DNA of 64,000 nucleotides, taken from positions 186,001 to 250,000 of the forward strand of contig JASANH010001188.1 of assembly GCA_030248295.1 (NCBI GenBank). Direction: 5' to 3'. The DNA comes from Mesodorylaimus sp. YZB2_4. Its lineage: Eukaryota; Nematoda; Enoplea; Dorylaimida; Dorylaimidae. Numbering within the stretch: position 1 is the stretch's first letter; each line of letters starts with the position of its first letter. The position numbers were made by a program, and so were the translations under genes. Below, one piece after another: positions 40,137 to 51,710 of the stretch. The notes beneath the pieces were generated by a model. That model ran no database searches. It was given only the letters and a program-made list of their open reading frames with translations, and was not told the origin of the DNA.

Positions 40137-42750
40137 TTCCGATGCTATCGACTCGAAACCGAATGCTCAATGAGTTTTTGGTCAAGCCCTTGCACACGGA
40201 TGTGCTCTCACCAGTGTCTTTTATAGGCCCCTGTCAGCCCGTGCTCACGTGAAGACCTCCTCATCCATAACCAGTTCGACCAATCAGACGCGTAAACCAG
40301 ATAAGAACCGGTCGACGTCTCTTTCTTGTTTGCAATTCACTGACGCCCGGATTCAAATATTGATAACATTCTTTTCTGTCCGCATTCACGAGTCAAAGGT
40401 CGGAGTACTCGCGGCCCTTAAGTCTACTCGGATGCGGCATGTGCAGGTCGTCCAAAGTCGTCGATTGCACACAGGGTTATGCATAAGGCACCCAGCATCG
40501 GCATGAACCGATTTCTGCATCGATCGCTCTGTTTGCTAGCGATAAGGAAATATGTCTTATCAGTGCTCGATGGGGACTGCAAAGTGCCAAGGTGACCAAA
40601 AATTCATCGAAGAGATTCACAATGCGCAGACGAAATTTGTTTATTGAAACAGCGCTTCTGCAAATTTCTGGATTGAATTTATAAAAAAACTCAACCGAAG
40701 AAACTGCCTGTCTGAAATGAAACTTCGCTAGTTCCTGATTGATTCCTTTTTATTTCTATTTCTATTTTACCAAAAAGGAATTTTCACCAGCCTTGCCCAG
40801 GCTGTAAAATATAGTTTCAGATAGGAGTTCTCCATGGGTGCAAGCAAACGAGTGGGAAACTGAAATAAGAAAGTCTACTGTAGAATACGGGGAAAACGAC
40901 AAAGGCCTTTTAATCGATCTACTTTTGTTGCATATGATCAAAAACCCACTTCGCGCTTTGCCATCGTGATTTGATAGGCTTATTTACAGTTCGGCCATGC
41001 TTCCCTTCGATAGAATAGACGGGTCTCGTGATTCCTGCTGGATCATTCGGCCGTGCAACAAAGTTATCCCTTTGTCAGAGACATTTCGCACTAAAATTCG
41101 AAACAGAGGCCCCACGAGGAAAATCGCAGTTTTATCGTGTTTTTATACTAGCCGTGCGTCCACTGCTTGGAAATCATTCAAAGCATGCTTGAGTTGTCAT
41201 CTGATAAGTTCATATTGAGAATAGTTTGAGCTTCTAGCCTGAGAGTGCCGTCACCTACAGCTGAAACCCAACATATGCAGCATAATTAGAAGGCGGCGGA
41301 TAACAGAAAATCTGGGATTCTTTCCGTTCTTTTACTGCAATCTGTGTCTACGGTCACAGCTGATAAGGGCACGTCCGAGAATGGGCTCATTCTTACTCAC
41401 CCCCGTGCGCCGCGTGTGGGTTCGTGGTATTGGTCGGTAGTCTTCAGTAATAACTCGTCTGGACTGGTCCCCAAGTTGGTCCTGGCTGAACTAGAACCTC
41501 AGCGACTTTTGCCGCTAGAGGGCGCCTAGAATCCTTGGGGTGTAGCTCTGTGAGGTTGGCTCTGTTGGGGGGAGTCTGGGGAGCATAGGACAGGCCCCTG
41601 GGTGAGGTTACGGCTCTCCCTTGCTTTCGCTTTCTCGACTTGTTTCCAGCTGATTGTTCAAAATCGTGGGCAATCTTCGAATTCGTCCGACCCATTTGGC
41701 AGACCTGCGGCGTGGAGTGCCAGCCAGGGACTTTCCTTTCCACCAGGCTTGGGCTATCAGAGGCCGTGTTCTCGAAGCATTTTCCAGCGAGATCTTCCGC
41801 TGACCGAGCACTTTTCCATTGAGCTGACTGGGATAGCTATTCTCGAACGTATTTCTGTCACTGTTTCCATGTCACCGAGTCTAATTTTACAGTCACTGAG
41901 CAAAGTTGGTACGAAATCGTATTCTCAAAAAAATGTTCGATGGAAAAGTTCGTCGAGATAACGGGGGTGACTGGGAAAAAAAACGAGGCGGTCTTGACCG
42001 CCTCGAAACCTTTTCCAGCAAGGTCTAATGAAGTATTTTCAAGCGAATGATACACATCCATCATTGTCAACGGCCCTAAACTTCGTAACTATCGTTGTTG
42101 GATGGCCAGGTTCTGATAACGAAGCAGTCATCCTGGGTCAAGGTGATTTGTGGGTAGCATGGAGGGTGACTATCGACTATGCCATGCTATGTTGCGTAAC
42201 TTGCCCAAAGATTAAAACATGCGAGAATTTCCAAGAGATAATGAGCCTGTGGAAATCATGATAACGCTAGATAATAGCTGATATGATGCATGTCGCAAGC
42301 TGAAGCCGTGCTACAGTTGCTGATTGACGGGCCGTTTGGGATCACAGTTTATTAGGGCATACAATCTGATCGGTCTCATTTAATCGAAGCAGATCCAAAC
42401 TCTTTCTGCATAAAACTTTGCTGAAGAGTTAGGCAAGTAATCTAATTCTTTAATCTGCTTGTTTTTACACGTATACATGGTTCCTTTTGTAGAATTAAGA
42501 TCAACCTGACACTGCCGCGAGTGGGATACCGAGCGAGCGCCAAGTCATCATTTTTTGGGCGTTTAGTCCGCCGTAGGGCAGGGCCCGCTGTTTTGTTCTT
42601 TTGTCTTCATTTTGTACGCCCTCTGCTTCTTGCGGATTTCAGTTCAGCTTCCTTGTGTCTTCTTGAAGGGTGCCTAGTAAACATTTCTTTTGCATTAAGC
42701 AAAACTAATACAGTGGCTTCATTCTTATCTGACGGATCGTACACAGCGAG
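40137..42750. other. intergenic, no gene supported
   Basis: Contains the 5' flank of the DGAT2-like gene, one M1 MITE end near 40810 and short unsupported open frames. Nothing else recognised. Confidence 0.4.
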
Positions 42751-42752
42751 TC

Positions 42753-43838
42753 GTGATCTCTGATTGTTCATCGACGATCACGCGAGTCCCGTCCGGTGTG
42801 CCACAAGGGTCGGTCTTGGGGCCTACACTATTTATCGCTTTCATCGATCCTTTACTCAGACAATTCGCCGAACGATTCCCAAAATTCTTATTACAAGCGT
42901 ATGCGGACGATCTGTGTTTACTTATTCCATCACAACGGCTGGAAGATGTATCGAACTTGGCGCAACCCGCATTAGATTTTATCGATCAATGGATTGGATC
43001 GTCCGGCTTTGATTTTAACATTTCAAAAACGCAATATATTTGTTATTCTTATCGACAACAATGGATTCCATTTCTGCCCAGTTTATTTTTACAAGGTCAG
43101 CAGCTTGTTTTTACCGATAGGATCAAGTATCTTGGAATCCTATTTTCGGCTGATATGCGCTTCTCTGAGCATATTGCAGCAACTAGCCGAAGCGCCATAT
43201 CAATGATCGGGGCATTATCTCGGAAGCTCGGCCGCCATGTTCACCCATCGATCCTTCGGACTGTCTACGAGGCATGCGTCAGGGCGAATTGGAATACGGT
43301 TCTTGCGCATGGGATCCCATCTTGATTTCGGACATCAACGAGTTGGAACGTGCTCAACGATTAGCACTTCGTCATTGTCTGCGAGATTGGACCGTTGATT
43401 ATGATGTAGGACTTGCAAAACTCGGGTGGAGTCGTCTTTTTAATCGTCGAAAGTGGTTGAAATTAATACAATTTTATAAATTTTATTTCGACCTCCACGA
43501 CTACCCCGGCTCCTTCTCGCATTTGACCCATCATTATGCGACACGAAATTCAAAGCGGCATCAACTGGTTTTACAAACGGACACTCGACTAACCTACTCG
43601 CAAAATTTTTTTCCATCGACAGGAATTTTATGGAACAACCTGAGCGAAGAGGTAGTGTTTTCTAAGTTGAGTATATTTCGTGACAAGATTTTTGGTATGA
43701 CTTTTGAGCTGTAATAGACGATTTTTCATTTTATGTTAATTTTATTTTTAGTTTTGTTCATTGTCTTGATGTCTGGAGTCCATAGAGTGCGCAACAGCGT
43801 TTGGCTACCAGTAAAATTGAATTGAATTGAATTGAATT
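42753..43838 (+). mobile_element. 5'-truncated jockey/CR1-type LINE
   Basis: The reverse transcriptase palm shows GVPQGSVLGPTLF and YADDLCLL, then ISKTQYICY and IKYLGILFSADMRF, followed by the thumb and C-terminal part ending GILWNNLSEEV and IFGMTFEL (stop about 43714). A one-base frame change near 43278 breaks the protein. The 3' end is an (ATTGA)n tail at about 43815-43838, as expected for target-primed insertion. The group differs clearly from the L1-type LINEs elsewhere in the window. The upstream part of RT and the endonuclease are missing. Confidence 0.85.
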
Positions 43839-44896
43839 GTGTCAACCAAGGCATTAATACAAAATTTTTTCTGATCTTTGGGTGTTCGAATTCGAGTGGC
43901 CATAACAGGCTGGGCTGGGGGCACGCTGGTGCTGGCTAAATGCAAACATGGTGCGTTGAGGAAGCTTTTTTAGTACTAGAAATCGAAAATCAAAATTTTA
44001 GCCTACCTCTAAACGATGGAAAAATAGCTTCAGAAAAGAGTGGCGCTGATGCCAAACTGATCAGCAGTGCGTAGAATAGTTGCTTTATCTTTCGGAGAGC
44101 TACGAAAAACTGGCATTAGTCGGCCTGGTAGATAAGTTTCTGTTGCAGGAGTCGTGCGATGCTGATTGAATAATGGCTTCGTCGTGATGCCAGCAGGCTC
44201 GCGCTATCCTGCAGGAGACCCGTCGTGACCAACAACAGAAGTGGGGCTGCATAAACTCATAAGCAAATATGCGGAAGCTGAGCAGTCCGAAAGCGGGGCT
44301 GTAATGAAGAAGAGTGGCAAAAGAGTTCAAATAACTACCAAGTACAGTAGGTAGTAAATACAAGAGAGTCTACCCTTTTATGTTGTACCCAGCTAAAAAG
44401 GGTACTGAACCAACTAGAAAACAATGCTGGGCAGGATATATGTACTGCAGCGCTGGAAATCTGGCGCCGCCCATGTGTGTGACAGACATGGCACACAGGC
44501 GTTCCAATCCGTTGCTCATCCATCCACCAAACGAATTAACTACAGCTTTAGACATCGACTAGGTCGAAAGACTGCAACATCTCTGTCAGCTTCTGTCAAT
44601 AATTATTTCAATTTTCGAAATCTCGAATAAAAAAATTTTTGAAACAAACCGTCTGATGTTTCACTCTGACGATTAAAAAATGCTAAAACAAAACGTGACG
44701 ATTACTTTGAGTGGCCACTTGGTCAAATATTCTCGTTTGCTGTCAAATGTCTGGCGCCTGCAGTCGGACATAATGCAAAAGCTCGCGCATCGAGGTGAGC
44801 CAGGTTCATGTCTCATACAATAGGTACATGACTCGGGATCAGGTCGGATGGGCACACTTTGAGTGACATCAACAGGTTCCCCCCTTGGTACGCTGA

Positions 44897-44968
44897 TGTG
44901 TGGTCGAGATAGTATGATTTTCGACTTGAGATGCTGATGCCCCGGGTTCGAATCCTGGTGATTCCAAG
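44897..44968 (+). repeat. tRNA-like SINE head
   Basis: TGTGGTCGAGATAGTATG as A-box region and GGGTTCGAATCCTGG as a good B box, about 45 bp apart, ending TGATTCCAAG. The anticodon region is too long and acceptor ends do not pair, so a SINE head is preferred over a tRNA. Confidence 0.5.
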
Positions 44969-45509
44969 TCCTTCTCAAAAAATATTTGCGAATAATCTGC
45001 ATCTGCATGAGTATCTGCATCTGCGAAATACTGAAGCTGAAACACGGAATTGGTGGAAAGCACGAGACTCGGTAAGACGGGTTTCTGACGGCGCATCTGC
45101 GACGCTTATACTTGCAGTGACTTCGCAAGACACCTTCCCCAGTGACGCTAGATCGCACCAGCTCGATCCCTGGGTTTTACGAGATTCCGCATCCTCCCCT
45201 GGGCGGAATGAGGACATTGCACTCCCTGAATCCTTTTTTTGACCCATTCTGGTATGTCCAGGGGAGGGTCGATTTTTGGCCCTTTTACCCGCACGCTAGG
45301 GGGCTTGTTAGTTGACTTCATCTTGCCATCGACTAGGGTCCATCCGGGATGCATGCCAGGGCGCGTGTTAGTCGCAACCCCGCGATGTTGGTGGTGACCC
45401 CGTGGGGCAACCATACCCAGCCCGTGCCCCGTGAGGGGACCCAGATTCGAGAGCCTTCCGCTCCATAAGGCGGGGGCGGGTACGGCACTTGCAGCAGAGA
45501 AAGGGGACA

Positions 45510-45870
45510 GTATGCCTCCCCTCTGCTGCAAGGGTGCCGGCCAGAGTTGAGCTCGCAGCCTACCGGCTTCCAGCTCTGCCGAGCAAACTGCGACACGCCT
45601 TTCACCGCTACACCACCGAGGCGGCACTCTTCGAATCCTGACATGCCCACTACCAGTGCGTCTGGCCGCTCCTAGAACCTTCCAGAAACACTGGATATGG
45701 CATGACCTGGGTAAGCTGTGAGGGAGACCATATAGCGTGAGGGCTGCCCAGCGGGTCGATGAGGGAAGACGGGAGTCCTGATCGTTTTGTGCCCATATTT
45801 TTCCAACCTCCATTATAGGACCAAAGTCTTTTGGGGCAGTTTGCCACCCCTCTGCTGCAAGGGTGCCAAA
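45510..45870 (-). repeat. tRNA-derived repeat bounded by a 20-bp direct repeat
   Basis: On the minus strand GGTGGTGTAGCGGTGAAAGG (A-box-like) and GCGAGCTCAACTCTGGCC (degenerate B box) form a tRNA-like stretch at about 45540-45635. The word CCCTCTGCTGCAAGGGTGCC occurs at both about 45519 and 45849, some 330 bp apart. Either a SINE dimer or two insertions at related sites. Confidence 0.5.
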
Positions 45871-46279
45871 GAACCGCAAAAATAAAAATTTTATTTCTCA
45901 CGATCACCGATCGACACCCGTGACCTTATCAGATTTTCATTGGTACGGAAGCGGTCTCGAGCGCGCATACCGGCGTTTGGCAACACGAACAAAACCCGAT
46001 CACAACAAGCCTTGCCCCAAGCTGAGAGATGCTTGAAGCCTGATATTTGGCGGCGGATGAGCAAGTCGTGTGGCCACTGGGACTCATCTACATAACAACA
46101 AATGACTGTTAGGAGGTGGTACTGCAGCGGAGTGCACTCACGATCAGCGTGGGGAGTGCGAGAGCGGTACCATTTCGAGCAACCTGCTTTACACTCTCGC
46201 GGCAGCTCGGGTCATTGCACTGGCAACTTCGCTGATGTGCGGTCGCTGGTCGTTTCTCTCGCGTTGTTTCTCGTCCATC

Positions 46280-49081
46280 ATGAATGTGCTCGTGTGCTGT
46301 CGTCGTAAAAAGCAACCCGCAGCAAAGACGCCCAAGCCATCGATATGCGAGAGTGGTGCGGATCACACGCCCGATCCCGCGGTCCATCGCCCCGATATCG
46401 GCCATCAAATCACGTTCAGAACTCTTTTCCAAGCTCTCAGCCATCGAATCGGCAGAAATGTGAACAAGGACTCGTCGAGCAAACAAAAAGTGTCGGACAA
46501 AGAATCCTTCGATTTCGATGTGAAAGAAATGTTCCAACACAAGTTTTTTTGCCTGAACGCGGCAGGCGTGGGCACGTTTGGAGTGGTTTATAAAGCTTGC
46601 CCGTTCAAGGAACCCAAGAACATCGTGGCCATCAAACGAGTCACTTTGGACGAAGATTCCGAGACAAGGGTAAACAATTTAGTCATTTCCAACATCGTCC
46701 ACTTCCAAGTATGCTGCGTCGCAACATGGAGTTCCTTTTTTTTACTTCGCCGATGCATACATTGCCAGAACCGAATACTAGCAAAGTCGATCTAGATTTT
46801 GGCCTTCACTTTTTAGGAAATGGATCTGCAGAAAGTCGCCCGTCATCGAAACATTGTCGCTTTGAAACAAGAGTGGACAAAAGTGGTTACCCAGGTGAGT
46901 TAATCAGTTATATTTTGAAAAAATGTATAGACCATTTTGAAAATTTACAAATTAAAAAACTGAGCGTTTTTAGATATTTTGGAAAAATCAACTTAAGAAA
47001 CGCGCTAAACGCGCCTTTTTTAAGCTTTTTTTTGCAACTTTTCCAAAATTGGGCCACGACAATGCACCACATGATAAACTTTTGACGCAAAATCAATGTC
47101 TGAATTATGATTCTAATTCTAAGAGGGATCTCCTACGTCAAAGTATTGCAAGAAGTTGACAGTAAAATCACGCGCGAATTAAAAATTTTGACTGCTCAAA
47201 AAAGAATGCGGGTGTATTGCAGGGCAAAGTCAGGAAATACCACATCTACATGGTCATGGAGTACATGCCGTCCAATCTGGAAGTGCATTTGCACAAGTAC
47301 GCTCGTGAATACAAGACCATTTCCGCCGCACTCATCAAGGTACAGTATGTGTGGTCTGCTCTGACGTGGCAGAGTCCTAATTTTGTGTTCCAAGGTGTTC
47401 ATATTTCAACTATTTCGAGCTTTAAACTATTTGCATGCAATTCGAATTATTCACCGCGATGTCAAGCCATCCAACTGTCTGGTCAACATGCAAACTGGGG
47501 TCTTGAAACTGTGCGATTTTGGTTGGTAAGTTTATCCATTGATCACACAAAACTGGTGGTGCCTTGGACTAAACTGATCAGAGGGGACTATATTGACGCA
47601 ATCGGGTGATTGGCCAGATCGATCATCAGCTGATCGAAGGTGTTAATCGATCATTAATTGATCGCCACCACTGGCAGACTGAACGGACGGCCTAGAGAGA
47701 GCAGGGGCGACCCGAGTGACGAGACGGATTTTCATGTTTAGCGCCAAAAAAATGAAAAAGAAAGGCATACCGAATCGGACATACATTTGCAGTCGATACT
47801 ATCGCGCTCCCGAATTGATTCTGCAAAACACTTCCAACGATGAAAAAATTGGTAATTCCCCTTTTATTAAACCAACCCATTTTTTGAGGATGCGCCATTT
47901 TCAGACGTTTGGGCAGCGGGTTGCGTGTTCGCGGAGTGTTTCCGAGGTTGGCCACTTTTCCCCGGCAAATCGGCCAAGCATCAGTTCGGGGCAATCGCTA
48001 GCGTGCTGGGCAACCCGTCACCGGTCGAGCTGTACTATTTGAATCCGAAGATCAGGCACATCAGTGTCAAAGCGCGAGATGCTGGGGGCACGTTCGACGA
48101 GGTGAGCGCACCCTCAACATTCTGCTGGCATAAGTATCGTCGACGATTACCTGAGGCGAGAAGTTGATTGCTTCTAATTTCAAATTTCTGAGACACAAAC
48201 CTGATTTGCATATTTGTTTGCCGATGCTTATCCAGTGAAGGCGTTGCCTAATCAACCCTCTTTGCAGCATTTTCCACCCGGGACCCCGGAATCAGCCTTG
48301 GACTTGCTGTCCCGCATTCTCGTCTACCCACCGCAGCAGAGGCAAGGATATTTGAACCAGCACTTTTTCGAGAATTTATTTGCAGAATTTTAGGGTGCCC
48401 TTGATTGTTGCCATGGCCGATCGATATTTCGATCAGCTGCGTCGAAATGTGAAAACGATGATTTTGCCGTCAGGTGCGCACTTGCCGCCGTTGTTCGATT
48501 TCTCTCCGCGAGGTATGTCGGGAAAAGAATGAATTTGAGAAACTATCTGAAACTACACTTTACACCTACGCAAGAAGGCTGCGTTTCCAATCGAATAAAA
48601 AGCAGATCAAACTGACATTGGATTTCGCATGTGAAAGGGACAATAATTCACTGGCAGCGCCACATTCTTGCACGGGTGTGTAAAAAAACGTGGTTTCCGG
48701 CAGGAGTTTGCAGATTGACTAAACCTGACACAAATGATAACAAATTATGTTTTCAGAATTACTAAAAGTTCCAAGCGAGCTAGCCAAGCGGTTAGTGCCA
48801 TCGGGCGAGGATGCGACTGATTTGTGCTATTTGGAATCATCGATCGGTAAAAATCAATCGATCACGTTCACTGCCATTGCCAAGTATGCCAGGTCTCTCT
48901 TATGAATTGCGAATGGTACACTTATAACTTTTTCAGCATAGACAGCATCACTAGCGACTCGACGCCGAGTGTGGCCAGCCATGTGGACGACGTTTTCTCG
49001 GAACTGGAATCGGAAGATGTGGACGAGAACGATATGTGGGATTGTAAGAAGGTGAAGGTCATCGATGCTGATAAGGCCTGA
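46280..49081 (+). CDS. divergent GSK3-like serine/threonine kinase
   Basis: Ten exons in phase: 46280-46669, 46817-46894, 47223-47339, 47395-47525, 47742-47851, 47905-48101, 48268-48341, 48394-48512, 48757-48883, 48937-49081 (TGA), 495 residues. Kinase core complete: [11 protein letters not shown] (about 97-107), [12 protein letters not shown] (about 215), CDFG and the GSK3-type activation loop [14 protein letters not shown], with the autophosphorylated Tyr kept. HRD arginine and the CAKKM lysine fit the GSK3 pocket for primed substrates. Intron 48342-48393 must be GC-AG: reading through gives a stop, splicing restores the family's FFDELR-type segment (YFDQLRR ... [10 protein letters not shown]). 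The N terminus is basic/Cys ([11 protein letters not shown]), possibly palmitoylated; the acidic tail EDVDENDMW is unusual. A GSK3 paralogue rather than the canonical gene; substrates unknown. Confidence 0.87.
48544..48700. repeat. intronic MITE, family M1, in the GSK3-like gene
   Basis: TATCTGAAACTACACTTTAC at the left and GTGTAAAAAAACGTGGTTTC at the right, inside intron 48513-48756. About 155 bp, no ORF. Confidence 0.7.
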
Positions 49082-50584
49082 TGGGCTGCGCGCAACTTGC
49101 TCTTCCTGAATGGTACAGTGCTCAGGAGTTTTTTACTAATTATGTTTTTCGGTCAGGGTCAGTGAATGCTGAAGAATGAATTGGAGTCGGAGAATAATAG
49201 GTCTATGTACAGTCGCGCAAATATTGCAATGCTGGTGCCGGGGCTGACTGTGAGTGGTTGACTTTTACAGGACTTTTACACAAATCCGCTAGCTGCAAGG
49301 AGATGATCGTGAGCGCGGGAAGATGGAATGCTAATAGTTCTAAAGATTAGTAACCCTACTTCTAGTTAGTTCTCAAAAGTGTCCGGCGTTCGATCCTCTT
49401 CGCATAGTAGCTACGACGCCATCCGTCAGCAGACTAGTTCAGCCATGGATTAGGTCGGAATCGGCTGGGTCATGGGTCTTTGTTTTTGGGTCAGAGTGGC
49501 TAGCAGAAACACATACGTACTGTAATCAGAACAGGCAAGTTACGAGTGGGTTCCAATCCTGCTTTTGCTTTGCGTAGACCCACCGCCTGCTCTGCGAAGG
49601 GGACCTGTTTTCATTGCCTATTGGACATACCCGCAGTGGGACAACTGTGTGCGCTGGTCCCCGCGCAGCCTGCAAGGCTTCACTGCTTTCCAGCTGGGCA
49701 AAACGGGCTTCGGGAAAAAAACGGCTTTGGTAAGCTGCAAAGTTTAGAACAGCGATTTTACGTTTTTCCTTTCTGCTTCAAAATTCCATGTTGCTTTGAT
49801 GCCTACTTGTAGTGACAGCATCTTTTTGCATTATAGTCTATTTTTGCAGGTACTGTGCTCTGCGGCGCTAGTGTGTCGACGATTTCCAAGCCCTGCTTCC
49901 CTACAAGGCGTCCGACAAAACACAAAGAACACTATTCCCTTACTTGTTTACCTGATTGGTATCAAGACTGCAAAGCAAATGTATCGCTGCAACACCTAGG
50001 ATAACACAGAAAGTCAGTCCGGCATTGAATGAATCAAAAAGAATTTCGTGCGCTGGCAAATATATTGTATAATTCAATGCAAATCCATCTAGGCTACTTG
50101 TCAGGCGCAGGTCGTGACGCCTACTTGGCTGCAAACTATTCACAGAAACACCTACTGTAAATATCAGACAAATGACGCACAAAAGTTTGTTGTATCCAAC
50201 AATTACTTGTTGCCATTACTTGAAAAACAGACGTCACTTTTTATTTGGCCATCCAACAGCTTTATAAACCCGTCTTCAATAACAGTGTGCACAATAACCT
50301 TCTCAGCCTTGGAAAATTTTTTCTATTTATTAAAAGTCGAAGACAGCTTCCGGAAAAAATTTTCCAGCGCAATTACGAATAACAATCGGTCATTGACCTC
50401 GTGGTGCATGTTTTGACAAATCTGGACTGGGCACATGTTAGTCTAACGTCCTGTGTCTCATTAAACTAGTTTTTAGTAAACGTGCCGATTCTATAAATAA
50501 CAACCACCTTGTTTGTATTACCCAGATCAGTTGATATTTTCGCAGTTCGTACATTTCGGCATTGGGAAACAACCGTGTGGCAAA
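49082..50584. other. intergenic, repeat-like, no gene supported
   Basis: A B-box-like GGGTTCCAATCC near 49550 hints at a SINE. Short open frames have no other support. Confidence 0.4.
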
Positions 50585-51238
50585 ATGACATTTTTCAAGG
50601 CATCGTTACTTCTACTTGTGATCACAGTGTGTGTTAGAGCGGGGTAAGTGCAACTTTTTCCTGCCAGACCTGTGCCAGCAAGTCCCGACGGCAATGTCTA
50701 AAAATTAGTCAACAGAAATCAATTTTATTGCAGCCCAAAAAACTTTAAGAATCTAATTTCCTCGAGCTTCTGTCGCAGAGTAGATTTAGAGATCGATATT
50801 CTCTCAGACACCCGTGCCAGCGTACAGTAGTATCCTGGCGGTAATCTTAAAAAAGTACTCAGTCAGAACTGATTCTGTGGTCCCAAAAATATCAAAGTTC
50901 AGGCCTCAAAGTTGCTCGAGCGTCTTTCATGTTTAAGAGATCGATATTCTATCTCCCATTGGTCTTTTCGAAGATATTCAGCGCACCCTAGCCCCAGTAA
51001 TCTTTTCAGGTATGCTGAAGATGATGACCAGAATGTTGTCCATCGGATGATCAAACGCGCCAAGCCGAGTCCGTGCTCGCGAGACATCAGCGTGTGCTGT
51101 TGCTGCTGCGGGTGTAAGAAGCCAGTCCCCCAGTGCTGTAGCGTCGTCAGGGTGGACTGCCCGACCATTTGCGCCTCTGTTTTGTGTCCGCCAGCCGACA
51201 AGTCTTCTGACCAATCTTCCAATGATTCAGACCAATGA
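50585..51238 (+). CDS. small secreted Cys-rich peptide with a run of five cysteines
   Basis: Exons 50585-50643 and 51010-51238 join in phase 2, 95 residues. Exon 1 is the signal peptide (MTFFKASLLLLVITVCVRAG). The mature part begins with an acidic spacer and an MIKR basic site, then SPCSRDISVCCCCCGCKK, followed by CC, C, C and C, twelve cysteines in about 40 residues, and a Ser/Asp-rich tail. The start is the only ATG giving a signal peptide and the splice sites are good (GTAAGT, TTTTCAG). No family recognised; the Cys run is very unusual for an extracellular disulphide protein and could also bind metal. On the plus strand between the kinase and DDX54. Confidence 0.7.
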
Positions 51239-51710
51239 TTTTCACCTGTTTTCTCGCAATTTATGCTTGTGCTTTTCATAACCTGCAGCATCCGCACAAA
51301 TGCTTATTTTCGCGTCGTGTTCGGTAATCTATCATAGCAAGATATCTTATGGAAGTAAAAAATGAAGGCTGTTAAAGTATTTTTGTGCAGAGCTCTAATA
51401 CCGCAGTCCAGCAGCATGCATGTCGCCAGTATGCCATAAAAGCGTCGCTTGATCCATGATTTGATAGATCAGTCATATCGACGTGTGACAGCGTCTGCTT
51501 CAGGCAAGAAAAGACCGCTGAACTTAGAATTAAGTTATTTACCAGTCTTTCCGAGCACGCGACGAGATTTTAAACTTACCGCCTTTTTGTGTAAGGCTTG
51601 TAAATCTAGTGTGCTTGTCTGCTAGACTGCAGGAAGGCATAGCTTCGAGGGAAACTAGGCCGAATGTAAAATACATAAATTCCATTTTTTGATAGATTAT
51701 TGTCGCGGAA
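51239..51710. other. intergenic, 5' flank of DDX54
   Basis: AT-rich, no gene seen. No TATA box evident before the DDX54 ATG. Confidence 0.45.

Larger units (their letters stand above)
43839..46279. other. intergenic with SINE-like repeats
   Basis: No conserved gene found. Two tRNA-like repeats lie at 44.9 and 45.5-45.9 kb. Large minus-strand open frames at 45.1-45.9 kb coincide with the repeat and are not supported. Confidence 0.45.

Noticed and set aside
45148..45879. 243-residue minus-strand frame
   Set aside because: Coincides with a repeated tRNA-like element and direct repeats; composition is that of repeat DNA and no domain is seen.
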